Assembly: GCF_018143015.1 (NCBI RefSeq)
Contig: NC_054751.1
Span: forward strand, 16,353,292-16,417,291
Length of the DNA: 64,000 nucleotides
Direction: 5' to 3'
Source: Lytechinus variegatus
Lineage: Eukaryota > Echinodermata > Echinoidea > Temnopleuroida > Toxopneustidae
Shown: in pieces, positions 51,501 through 61,861 of the stretch
Position numbering within the stretch: position 1 is the stretch's first letter
Layout of the letters: every line of letters starts with the position of its first letter
Program-made: the position numbers and the translations under genes
Notes under the pieces: model-generated
The model's database searches: none
What the model saw: the letters and a program-made list of their open reading frames with translations, nothing else
Told to the model about the DNA's origin: nothing

Positions 51501-54500
51501 TATTTGAAACGTCAATTTGGTGCCCCCTAATTCATTAATCAATATGGCGCCGCCTAGTTTGAACATCCATTTGGCGCCAAAAGTTTAAACGTAAATTCGG
51601 CGCCCCTGCTTTAAACATCAATTAGGCGTCCCCTTCTTCGAAGATCAATTCGGTGCCCCTAGTTCGAACATTTAATTCGGCTCCCGCTCGTTCAAACATT
51701 AATTTGGCACCTCCCTAGTTCGAACATTAATTTGGCGCCCCCCTAGTTAGAGCTTCAATTTGGCACCTCTTGTTAGAACTTCTGTTCGTCTCACCTACTT
51801 TGAGCGTCAGTTTTGCTTCCCCTAGTTCGAACACAATTTTTTTGCCCCCTTAGTCAGAACACCAATTTAGCGCCCCTAGTTCAAACATCAATATGGCGCC
51901 CCTAGTTCAATAATCAATTTGGCGCCCCCCTAGTTCGAACATCAATTTGGCACCCTGTAGTTTGATCATCAATTCGGCACCCCTCCCCTAGTTAGAATTT
52001 CAATTTGGCACCTCTTGTTAGAACTTCTGTTCAGCTCACCTACTTGAGTGTCAGTTTTGCGTCCCGTAGTTCGAACATGATATTTTTTGCCCCTTAGAAC
52101 ACCAATTTAGCGCCCCTAGTTCAAACATCAATATAGCACCCCTAGTTCAAACATCATTTTGGCACCCCCTAGTTTGAACATCAATTTTGTGCCATTCAAC
52201 CACCAGATCGGCGCCCGTTAATTCAAAAATTAATTTGGCGCCCCCTAGTTCGAACACCAGTTTTTCGGACCCTAGTTCGAACATCGATTCGGCACCCCCA
52301 CCCCCTTAGTTCGTACATCTATTTAGCGCCCCATACTTCGAACATCGATTAGGCACCCCTTGTTTGAACATCAATCCAGCTCCCCGTACTTCGAGCGTCA
52401 GTTTTGCGCCCCCAAACATGATTTCGGCGCCCCCCTAGTTCAAACATCAATTCGGTGCCCCTACTTAAAAGATCAATTTTGGCGATCAATTTCGCAACCT
52501 GTAGTTCGAACATCAATTCGGCTCCCTCTGGTTCGAACCTTAATTTGGCGCCCCCTAGATCGAAAATAAATTCGGTGCCCCTTGTTCGAACATTACATTC
52601 GCATCCCCCTAATTTGAACATCGATTCGGTGCCCCTAGTTCAAACATGAATTCAGTGACCCTAGTTCGAACATCACTTTGGTGCCCCCCCCTAATTTGAT
52701 CATCAATTTCGCACCAATTCAAATATCGGTTTGGCGCCCATCTAGTTTGGACATCGATTCGGCGGGCCTACTTCAATATGGCGCCACTAATTCCAAGATC
52801 AATTTGGCACCCTCTAGTACGAATATTAATACAGCACCCCCTAATTCGAACACCGATTTGGCGACCCTTGTTCAAATATCAGTTTGACGCCCCTAGTTCG
52901 AACATCGATTCGGCTCCTCCCCAGTTCGAACATCTATTCTCCACTCCCTTATTCAAAGATACTTTTTGTGCCCCTAGTTCGAACATCCATTTGGCGCCCC
53001 CTAGTTCGAAGATCAATTGGGCACCTGGTAGTTTAAACATCAATCGGCGCCTCCTATTGTAAACATCCATTTGGTGCCCCCTAATTCAAAAATCAATATG
53101 GCGCCCCCTAGTTCGAACATCCATTTGGCTCCCCCTAGTTCGAAGATCAATTCGGCACCCGGTAGTTCGAACATCAATTCGGCGCCTCCTATTTGAAACA
53201 TCAATTTGGTGCCCCCTAATTCAAAAATCAATATGGCGCCCCTAGTTCGAACTTCCATTTGGCTCCCCCTAGTTCGAAGATCAATTCGGCACCCGGTAGT
53301 TCGAACATCAATTCGGCGCCTCCTATTTGAAACGTCAATTTGGTGCCCCCTAATTCATTAATCAATATGGCGCCGCCTAGTTTGAACATCCATTTGGCGC
53401 CAAAAGTTTAAACGTAAATTCGGCGCCCCTACTTTAAACATCAATTAAGCGTCCCCTTATTCGAAGATCAATTCGGTGCCCCTAGTTCGAACATCAATTC
53501 GGCTCCCGCTTGTTCAAACATTAATTTGGCGCCTTCCTAGTTCGAACATTAATTTGGCGCCCCCCTAGTTAGAACTTCAATTTGGCACCTCATGTTAGAA
53601 CTTCTGTTCGTCTCACCTACTTTGAGCGTCAGTTTTGCGTCCCCTAGTTCGAACACAAATTTTTTGCCCCTTAGTCAGACCACCAATTTAGCGCCCCTAG
53701 TTCAAACATCAGTATGGCGCCCCTAGTTCAATAATCAATTTGGCGCCCCCCTAGTTCAAACATCAATTTGGCGCCCCCTAGTTCGAACATCAATTTGGCA
53801 CCCTGTAGTTTTATCATCAATTCGGCACCCCCCTAGTTAGAATTTCAATTTGGCACCTCTTGTTAGAACTTCTGTTCGGCTCACCTACTTGAGTGTCAGT
53901 TTTACGTCCCGTAGTTCGAACATGAATTTTTTGCCCCTTAGTCAGAACACCAATTTAGTGCCCATAGTTCAAACATCAATATAGCGCCCCTAGTTCAAAC
54001 ATCAATTTGGCACCCCCTAGTTCGAACATCAATTTTGTACCATTCCTTCAACCACCAGATCGGCGCCCATTAATTCAAAGATTAATTTGGCGCCCCCTAG
54101 TTCGAACACCAGTTTTTCGGACCCTAGTTCGAACATCGATTCGGCACCCCCACCCCCTTAGTTCGTACATCTATTTAGCGCCCCATACTTCGAACATCGA
54201 TTAGGCACCCCTTGTTTGAACATCAATTCAGCTCCCCGTACTTCGAGCGTCAGTTTTGCGCCCCCAAACATGATTTCGGCGCCCCCTAGTTCAAACATCA
54301 ATTCGGTGCCCCTTCTTCAGAGATCAATTGTGGCGCCCACTAATTCAAAGATCATTTGGCGCCCCCTAGTTCAAAGATCGATTCGGCAACCCCTAGTTCG
54401 TACATCATTCGTCACCCTCTTAGTTCGAACATATGTTTGGCGCCCCCTTGTTCAAACATCAATTTTGTGCCATTCCTTCAAACATCATATCGGCGCCCAT

Positions 54501-55080
54501 TAATTCAAAGATTAATTTGGCGCCCCCTAGTTCGAACACCAGTTTTCCGCCCTCTAGTTCGAACATCGATTCGGCACCCCCACCCCCCATAGTTCGTACA
54601 TCTATTTGGCGCCCCATACTTCGAACATCAATTAGGCACCCTGTAGTTTGAACATCAATTCGGCACCCCCTAGTTAGAACACCAATTCGGCAGCCCTAGT
54701 TAGAACATCGATTCGGGGCCCCCTTGTTTAAACATCAATTCAGCTCCCCGTACTTTGAGCGTTAGTTTTCCCCCTCAAACATGATTTCGGCGCCCCCCCC
54801 CCCCGTTCAAACATCAATTCGGTGCCCCTACTTCAAAGATCAATTTTGGCGACCCCTAATTCAAAGATCATTTTGGCGCCCCCTAGTTCGAAGATCGATT
54901 CGGCAACCCCTAGTTCGAACATCATTCGTCGCCCTCTTAGTTCGAACATATGTTTGGCGCCCCCTTGTTCAAACATCAATTCGGCGGCACCCTAGTTCGA
55001 TTATCATTTTGGCGCCCCTAGTTCGTCGAACATCAATTCGGCACCCCGTAGTTCGAACATCACTTTGGCTCCCCCTAGTT

Positions 55081-55433
55081 TACTTATTCAGATATTCATT
55101 TATTTATTAGAAAATATTTTTACAGGATAAAAAAATGAACTGAGTTGCTGTTTTTCATCAATGTCCTGATTTTACAAGGTTAAAAAACATAAAATTACAA
55201 TATTATGATGCAAAATCCATATAAATATTTAAAACAGCAGTATCTAAACTCTGATGACAAAGTGATAATTCAACACTATAGGAACCTAAACAGTAGCGGC
55301 ACCTTGATTCAAGTTATTATTTCACTAAGAAAAAACAAATAGCCCTATCAAAGGGCAGCCATGCACTCCACAAGCACCCAAAGCGCCAAACCAGCACCCT
55401 ATCCTTCAGAGTGTACGCAACTAGATAACTATA
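55081..55433. other. Right flank of the minisatellite
   Basis: AT-rich sequence starts abruptly after the last unit. It opens with TTTACTTATTCAGATATTCA and TTATTTATT, which resembles a retroposon tail read on the opposite strand. No gene is seen. Confidence 0.35.
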
Positions 55434-56293
55434 GGGTAAGGCGGGGTAAGTTGTGACAGTTTTTGCTTTTTGCATGTTAGAATTGATATGATTAATAATC
55501 TTGTCGAAATAAGTACCTTGCCTTGAAATTTAATTCTTCTGAAGTATTTTCCACCTATATATAACTTTCTATCCCCACACTGAAAGTCATCGTGACCTTT
55601 GAAAAAAACGATGTCAAATGGCTCAACTTGCCCCATATATGGGGTAAGTTTGAGCCACCTTCTGGGGTAAATTGAGCCACAAAAACTATGTACAAAATGT
55701 ATGAGGGGAGAACCAGCATGTCAATTTTTTGTTTAAAGTCTTTTCACGTGCCAATTCTCTATAAATACTAACATCCTTTAAAAGGAAAAGAGCAATCATG
55801 TAAATTTGCTCCTTTCAGCCAGCATTTCAATCGATTTTTATGATTTGTTTTTTTTTAAGATACATTACCATAGGAATTATCATGGCTCAACTTGCCCCAT
55901 GCTGTTTGGCTTAACTTACCCCAGTACGAGCTAAGTGCGATAATTTTGTATCCACACATTTATTATGCATCCATCATATAAAAGACTATGACAAGAATTA
56001 AGATCCATACCTGGACTAATAATGCTGTTATCATGTCTTTATTATATTTAAAGACGTGTGTGTTTATAATGCACTTATCTATTTCACACTCTTTTTTACT
56101 TTTTTGGCTGAAATTCATATTTTTCCCTCTAAAAAACTACTTTTTGTTTCAAAGTTGAAAACAATGTGGTGGGGTTAGGGGTTATGCTATGGGTCATCAA
56201 TACATGACACCACCACAATGTCTGACTCATTCATTATTGGCCTGGGGCTGGTGGCTCAACTTGCCCCTATGCTCAACTTACCCCGCCTTCCCC
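55434..56293. mobile_element. TA-flanked MITE with GGGGTAAGTTG repeats
   Basis: Ends are GGGTAAGGCGGGGTAAGTTG and, reversed, GGGGAAGGCGGGGTAAGTTG. TA lies on both sides (55432-55433 and 56294-56295). Internal palindromes repeat GGCTCAACTTGCCCCA and its inverse at about 55619-55672 and 55880-55922. No transposase. The TA target suggests Tc1/mariner-type mobilisation, but that is inference. Confidence 0.75.
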
Positions 56294-56532
56294 TACATAA
56301 AGTTTGCAGGTATATCAATTACTTAGCTACTAAAATATGACAATGAAATACTGTTAATAATTATGTTAAGACATTAATAAAAGTGAAATTCAGTTCAAAC
56401 TAGTAAAGTGACCACGGGAAGACAATCTGCTGCACCCACCCCAACCTTTTGCAAGCAACCGAAAATTCATGACACGGAACAGTCCCCGCCCAACACATCG
56501 CTGACATGGGAGAGAGAACAGACAATATATAA

Positions 56533-57128
56533 AGGTCAAGTCCATCCCAGAAAAGAGTTGATTTAAATAAATAGAGAAAAAATCAAACATGAATAACGCT
56601 GAAAACTCCATCAAATTCGGATGTAAAATAAGAAATTATGACATTTTAAAGTTCCGCTTATTTTTTCACAAAACAGTTCTATGCTCAACTCAGTGATATG
56701 CAAATGAAAATGTCGATGATGTCACTCACTATTTCTTTTGTTTTTTATTGTTTGAATTATACAATATTTCAATTTTCACGAATTTGACAATTAGGACCCT
56801 CTTGCTTGAACCACAAAATGTTAAAATAATGGAATTCCATGTGTTCATGGAGGAATGAACTTTGTTTTATATGATAGAGACGAGAAAATCAAAATATTTT
56901 ATATTTTATATGCAGTATAATACAAAAGAAATAGTGAGTGGGTGATGTCATTGGTTCTCTCATTTGCATACAGGATGAGCATATAACTGTTATGTGAAAT
57001 TATGCAAAACTTTAAAATGTCATAACTTTCTTATTTTACGTCTGATTGTGATGAAATTTTCAGTGTTATGCTTGTTTGATTTTTCTCTTTCTATTCAAAT
57101 CAGCTTTTTGTTGGGGTGGACTTGTCCT
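56533..57128. mobile_element. MITE/foldback element, TTAA-type
   Basis: The left arm AGGTCAAGTCCATCCC and reversed right arm AGGACAAGTCCACCCC extend inward for more than 120 bp (AGAGAAAAAATCAAAC, AAAATAAGAAATTATGACAT). TTAA is intact on the right (57129-57132) and one base off on the left (ATAA). The organisation matches the 27476-28060 element, but the ends differ in sequence. Confidence 0.8.
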
Positions 57129-57349
57129 TTAACGACGTCATTCATCTCTCGGTAGGTCGAACAAGAACGATTCACCACAACAATAATTTGGAAAAGCCTG
57201 TGAGTGCGGCGACATGCAGTCAAGCCAAGCATCATGAATATCAATAAGTTCGATCATCAAATAAAACGTTTATTTTACAACACCCGCACTCTGAAACAGA
57301 GCTCACATACAAAAATCATACTTATTAGGAAATTAAAACACCCACTACA

Positions 57350-57610
57350 TCGCAGAAAGAAAGAAAACAGAGCAAATGAAGATAAAGAAAGGACGTACAG
57401 ATAAAAAAGAAGAAACGCAGAAGAAAGGAGAAATTTGCTACAAAATAAGCATGATAAGGAAAGGCAAAAAAGATGGAAAGACAAAGAAAGGGAAGAGTAA
57501 AGAGAGAAAATAACAAAATAGGAAATAAAGGAAAATTTAAGTATGAAGAAAATAAGAGACATAGAGTGAAAGAAATAAGAGTAGAAAGTTTAAAAAAAGA
57601 AAGTGAGAAA
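57350..57610 (+). repeat. Purine-rich (A/G) low-complexity tract
   Basis: About 260 bp of almost uninterrupted A and G on the plus strand. It opens Lys/Glu-rich frames on plus and Phe/Leu/Ser-rich frames on minus, neither of which looks like a protein family. Confidence 0.7.
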
Positions 57611-57639
57611 GAAAACAAATTGGCTTTAAAAATTATCTT

Positions 57640-58133
57640 CTTTGGCGTTCAATTGTTTCTGCTATTCCACAGATAGTTAAAGCTCGTTGTTTGGAGAGGC
57701 GACATTTGTTTAAAAAATTAGATATTTTTATAGTTTTTGGTAATAAAAAAATGTTTATATCAAAATTGTCAACCAAGATCATAAATATGATATTAAAAGA
57801 AAATAAATACCAAACCCCTACTTCTGAAATATATTGGAGATCAAGGTATGATATAAGTAAAGAAGATTTTAGTTTTATTTATGAATTGCCTTTTAAAGTT
57901 ATTCCAGATACAAGAACAAGAATATGTCAATATAAAATAAATACAAGATGCCTACTAGTAAATGCAAAGTTAAAGAAAATGAAAGTTGTAGACAATGAGA
58001 TGTGTTCTTTTTGTGAACAAGAACAGGAAACAATTGAACACCTACTGGCAGAATGTTCGCATGCTCGAGATTTTTGGAATGAATTTCTAAGATGGTGGCA
58101 TACTAAATTTAAAAAGGAAACTATCCAATTAAT
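57640..58133 (+). mobile_element. L1/Tx1-like LINE fragment, C-terminal end of the reverse transcriptase ORF
   Basis: From about 57660 the frame reads IPQIVKARCLERRHLFKK, then WRSRYDISKEDFSFIYELPF, then RICQYKINTRCLLVNAKLKK. It ends with the zinc-knuckle-like CSFCEQEQETIEHLLAEC (C-x2-C...H-x4-C) and ARDFWNEFLRWW. This is the typical post-RT tail of L1-group LINEs. The upstream RT core is missing and a frame change lies near 57670. The copy is cut at 58133 by the foldback element. Codons after that point belong to the foldback. Confidence 0.8.
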
Positions 58134-58469
58134 GCTAGGTTCCCACTGCCGATCAAACCAACCCAACCAAGCCCGATCACCCATTTTTCCCCGACCAATC
58201 CCGACCACATGCCTAAACACGAGCTCTTCCCGACCGCTATTTGACCATTCACGACCCATATTCGACCATTCACGACTCCTTCACGACGTACAGTCGACCA
58301 CTACTTAGATCTCTTCTCGATCATTCCGATCTACATACGATCCCAACGCGATCCCTACTAGACTAGCTGGACGTCCATCCGATCTCTACACAATCTAGAC
58401 CCAAGCAGATCAACTTGTTCGAAAAGAGATTGCTGCACGTTCGTTTTTTTCTTGGTCAACCGAGGGATT

Positions 58470-60003
58470 CACTGGCGTAAATCCGTGTTGATGGGTGGGG
58501 GGATGACTGAAATATTTTGGCATTTTTTGCAATCATGTTTTTAGATATGCAAGGAATTGTCATTGATATGTCCACACTGGCGTTCCGTGGGTCACGGCAT
58601 TGTGGGGGCACCAGCAAATTTTTTGAATCACTGAGTGAGCGCGCGAGCTGATTTTTTTTATATTCACACCTAAAAAGGGACATTATAATCAAATTTATGT
58701 AATCATGATAGGTACCTGTCTTGCTAAACAATGCGAGCTGAAATTTTCTTATATTTTGACCACAAACAGCGAGATTTTAAGGAATATATTTTAGGAATCC
58801 ATTAAGAGTATGCATATCTCACCATAGTCATCTAATGCGAGTGCCAAGCGCTTGCTGATTTTATTAGAATTACATCTGAACACATGAAACACTCTTCGTA
58901 GTCATTGCAATCATGATTATCATACGCATTTCACCAATCAAATATTGCGAGCGCGAAGCGCGAGCTGAAAATTTAGATAATTCAGACCTGAAGTGGGGCA
59001 TTCAAAGGTTTCTTTGTAGGAATTAACTAGGACCATATAGGTATTTCATTAACCAAATGATGCGAGCGCGAAGCGCGAGCTGAAACTTTTTCATATTCAG
59101 ATCAGAAGGGACATTTTAAGGACTGATTTTAGGAATTCACGAAGAGCAGACATATCTCACCAATCCACTAATGCGAACGTAATCACGGACAGGAAATGTT
59201 TATATCACTTTTTGAGTCATGTAAAAAAAGCATATGTCAATATATGATATCTTAAGTGCTAGAAAATATATTTGGTTTATATTGACTTGAAAACGTGATG
59301 TTTTAGTACAACAGGATTACATATCTTGTTAAACAGACAATGCGAGCACCAGGAACAATGAAGACGTAGGCCCTGGGCAAATTATATTTCATGAAGTTAT
59401 GATAAAAATGTTTCTTATGTAATGTAACATAAATAATTATAATATAACATTATAATGAATTATATTTTCTTCTTTCCCACTACGTTTCTCTTCCTTTCTC
59501 CCTCATTTCTCATTTTCCCCGTTTTTTTTTGGGGGGGGGGGTGCATGTGCCCCCATGCCCCCCCCCGGTAGTTACGCCACTGTATGTCCATATGGCAAAT
59601 ACCCCTCCGATATTGTTATCTTTTTTACCCCATTATGGTTTAACGGTTTTATTAGAGATTACATTCAAAATGTTTTGACATTCCATCTTAATCCCTCCCC
59701 CCAAAACCCCAACATTGATGAATTGGAAGAAACGGGGGTTTCTCTTCAATGTTATAATAAGGACAAAAGTAATTCGTTTGCAAATGGTGAACTGGCTCTT
59801 TATTTGCATTTTATGATCCAATGATATTGTTTTATTTATTAAGCGGTATTTTAGGAAGAATTTTCACCAACAAAACAATTATCTCTTGTGATTTTTTTTT
59901 TCATTTCTTCCGTAAAAAAGTGGGGGGATGTTTGTACAGGCCATCCCCCCTCCTCAAAAAGTGGGGGGATATATCCCCCATCCCCCCGGGATTTACGCCA
60001 GTG
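58470..60003. mobile_element. Non-autonomous hAT-like DNA transposon
   Basis: An exact 8-bp duplication GAGGGATT flanks it (58462-58469 and 60004-60011). Termini are CACTGGCGTAAAT and its exact inverse. Subterminal GGTGGGGGGAT and ATCCCCCCA-type motifs mirror each other. The 8-bp target duplication and CA(C/G)TGG ends are as in hAT elements. The interior has GCGAGC repeats (58620-59360) and another TAGTTACGCCACTG end-like sequence at about 59570-59583, possibly a relic of a related element. No transposase. Confidence 0.85.
58615..59360 (+). repeat. Tandem GCGAGCGCGAAGCGCGAGCTG repeats (shown as TGCGAGCGCGAAGCGCGAGC)
   Basis: About five or six units spaced 110-160 bp apart. Each has a GCGAGC...GCGAGCTGAAA block followed by CAGACCTGAA, GGGACATT, TTAGGAATT and ATCTCACCA motifs. 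The best units are at about 58945 and 59060. Related units lie in the TU-like element and near 63880. Confidence 0.8.
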
Positions 60004-60865
60004 GAGGGATTTCTACAGGAGGTGAGATGGCCGAGGTTATTTTCACTTTCAGTCACATCAGATGACGCAGCAGAAGCACTGACACTTCTTTTCATGTGCT
60101 CTTGTCTTCGGGTGTGTTAGGCAGGGGAGTCTTCGGTTTGAGGTGCTGCTGTACGCTCTTCGGGCCTTGTGACTGAAGATGTTGAAGATGTCGATTCATT
60201 GCCATCATCTGTATCAGCAGCTGTCGCAGCTTTACGTTTAGTTCTACGCGGCATGTTGGAGTATGTGAAGAGCTGCAAGTAGTCACCTGTTATCACTCCC
60301 AATTCCAGAACTGATTAATTTTAATATCAATAATAGGCCTACTGGTACGAAGAAAATGTGATAAGATCAGCACGTAATTGTGTCTTTGCCCTTGGTTGAG
60401 TTGCGATCCGAAAGATCGAGTGCGGTCGGGAAGTGATTGGGACGTGATCGTAAAGCAGTCGAGAAGTGAGCGAGTTCGGTCGAGTAAGTGTTCAGGGCAG
60501 ACATGTATCGATCGTGAAGCAGTTGAGTTGTTGATCGAGTTGATCGGGAACCAATCGTGTAGAAGTTGTGTGTGAATCGAGATGATCGGGTAGTGATCGG
60601 CGGAAAAAATCCACCCCGACCAAACTAGACCTCTACACGATCGATTTTCGATCAACTCGATCAGTACACGATCGCTGTACGATGGCTTGCCTTCACGACT
60701 CCTACACGATATTTTTTGGCATGCCAAAAAATGTCGTGTAGGAAGCCAGATCGATACCGATCAAGGTAGACCGACCCCGATCGCCCTTGCCGACCGAGCC
60801 CGACCAGGCCAAAATAGCTTGATCGGGCTTGGTCGGGCTGGTTTGATCGGCAGTGGGAACCTAGC

Positions 60866-61861
60866 AAGCCCCTTTCACAATTGACGTACGACCTGTTTAC
60901 GACCGCCTGCAACAGTTTTTTCTTGTTGTTGCACGATTGATCTCTTGGTGTCTTGCGAGCACTCGCAGTCGTTGTAGACGAACGCACGAATTCGAGGTGG
61001 TCGTGACTGGTCGCATCTGAATTTGAATGTTTTTCAAAATCCAAAGGCGATCGAATACGATCGATTCACTGGCATCAGGTCGTGCCAGGGGTCGTACCAT
61101 CGGTCGGGTGATCATCGTGCGAATGTTTTTCAACGTTGTACGACTTGGTGCGAGAGGTGGCACGAATAAGTAGTCGCATTTACTCGAATGGAGGTCGTAC
61201 AACACTTGCACATGTGCTAGCGACCTACATATACAGGTGTTGTGGCTCAGTGGATAAGGCTTCGGACTTTGAACCATAAGGTCCGGGGTTCAAATCCCAC
61301 CTCAGCACTAACGTCCTTTGGCATGACGTTTATCTACATTTGCCAATCTCAACCCAGGTGTAGTAAATGGATACCCGGTATTAATGAATTCCTTGAATGC
61401 CCGTGCGCCCGATCAGGGTAGCCGTGCTAAAGCCGGGGTAATAGTATGCAGCGCTTAGAAACATTTGTATTAAGCGCTATATAAATGTTGCATATTATTA
61501 TTATTATCATTATATACAGAGACATGTCTTGCGACTGGGCGCGATAATATATGGGCCAAGATTGTTGCAAGACCGATCGCAACGGCTCACAACATTGCAC
61601 TACCGTTTCATTCGCATGTATGCGACCTTTCCCCTCGAAATCCCTCGTGCAACATTCGCATGTGATCGCACGAGCACAATAGGATCATAAGCGACTTACT
61701 CGTGCAACGGGTTTTACTGGTTGTTTTTGTTGTACGACAGCTGTTGCAACTGTGATAGCCTCTGGGCGATCTTATGAGATGACTAGCAATTGATGCCTGT
61801 TGCAGCCTGTCGCACGACCAAATGGTCGCAAATGGTCGTACGTCAATTGAGAAAGGGGCTT
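60866..61861. mobile_element. Second foldback element, AAGCCCCTTTC ends, with nested SINE
   Basis: The left end AAGCCCCTTTCACAATTGAC and the inverse of the right end AAGCCCCTTTCTCAATTGAC agree, followed on both sides by GTACGACC. The interior is rich in TCGCA/TGCGA and GTCGTAC words. It begins directly where the previous foldback ends and cuts the minus-strand LINE at its right edge. No clear target-site duplication is seen. Confidence 0.8.
61237..61511 (+). mobile_element. tRNA-derived SINE nested in the foldback
   Basis: An 8-bp duplication ATATACAG is at 61229-61236 and 61512-61519. Head GTGTTGTGGCTCAGTGGATA and B box GGGGTTCAAATCCC are followed by a body with AACCCAGGTGTAGTAAATGG and a tail AAGCGCTATATAAATG ending in (ATT)n. 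It is the same superfamily as the other SINEs here but a different subfamily, with a TATAAATG tail. Confidence 0.9.

Larger units (their letters stand above)
41510..55080. repeat. 13.5-kb minisatellite array, unit about 27 bp (TTCGAA/GGCGCC)
   Basis: The consensus on the plus strand is about TAGTTCGAACATCAATTT then GGCGCCCCC, repeated some 450-500 times with variable C-run length. Each unit carries two 6-bp palindromes, TTCGAA and GGCGCC. Common variants are TTCAAA, TTTGAA, TTCGAAGATC, TTTGATCATC, GGCACC, GGTGCC and GGCTCC. The 27-bp period is nine codons, so units give SSNINLAPP on the plus strand and GAKLMFELG on the minus strand, explaining many open frames of 60-112 codons. These are not genes. 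Higher-order blocks recur, for example at about 43630, 44990 and 50680. Two retroposon-like insertions interrupt it. Confidence 0.97.
58134..60865. mobile_element. GATC-rich foldback element, outer host of an hAT-like insertion
   Basis: GCTAGGTTCCCACTGCCGAT at 58134 is matched by the inverse ATCGGCAGTGGGAACCTAGC ending at 60865, and the match continues inward (CAAACCA, CCAAGCCCGATCA). Both arms (58134-58461 and about 60380-60865) are dense in GATCG, CGACC and CACGA words. No coding capacity is seen. It separates a plus-strand LINE from a second foldback. Confidence 0.8.

Noticed and set aside
41505-55110. Dozens of open frames of 60-112 codons on both strands (NINLAPP / GAKLMFELG repeats)
   Set aside because: A 27-bp repeat without stops stays open on both strands by arithmetic. 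Frames break wherever C-run length varies, and no splice or start context supports translation.
57204-57676. Lys/Glu-rich and Phe/Leu-rich frames
   Set aside because: They come from a purine tract. Only the sequence from about 57660 resembles a LINE protein.
58134-58308. C-terminal part of the open frame that starts in the L1-like LINE
   Set aside because: From 58134 the codons run into foldback DNA, so this tail is not part of the LINE protein.
60117-61277. Open frames of 60-144 codons in the foldback elements
   Set aside because: They arise from GATCG/CGACC-rich inverted arms and show no domain.
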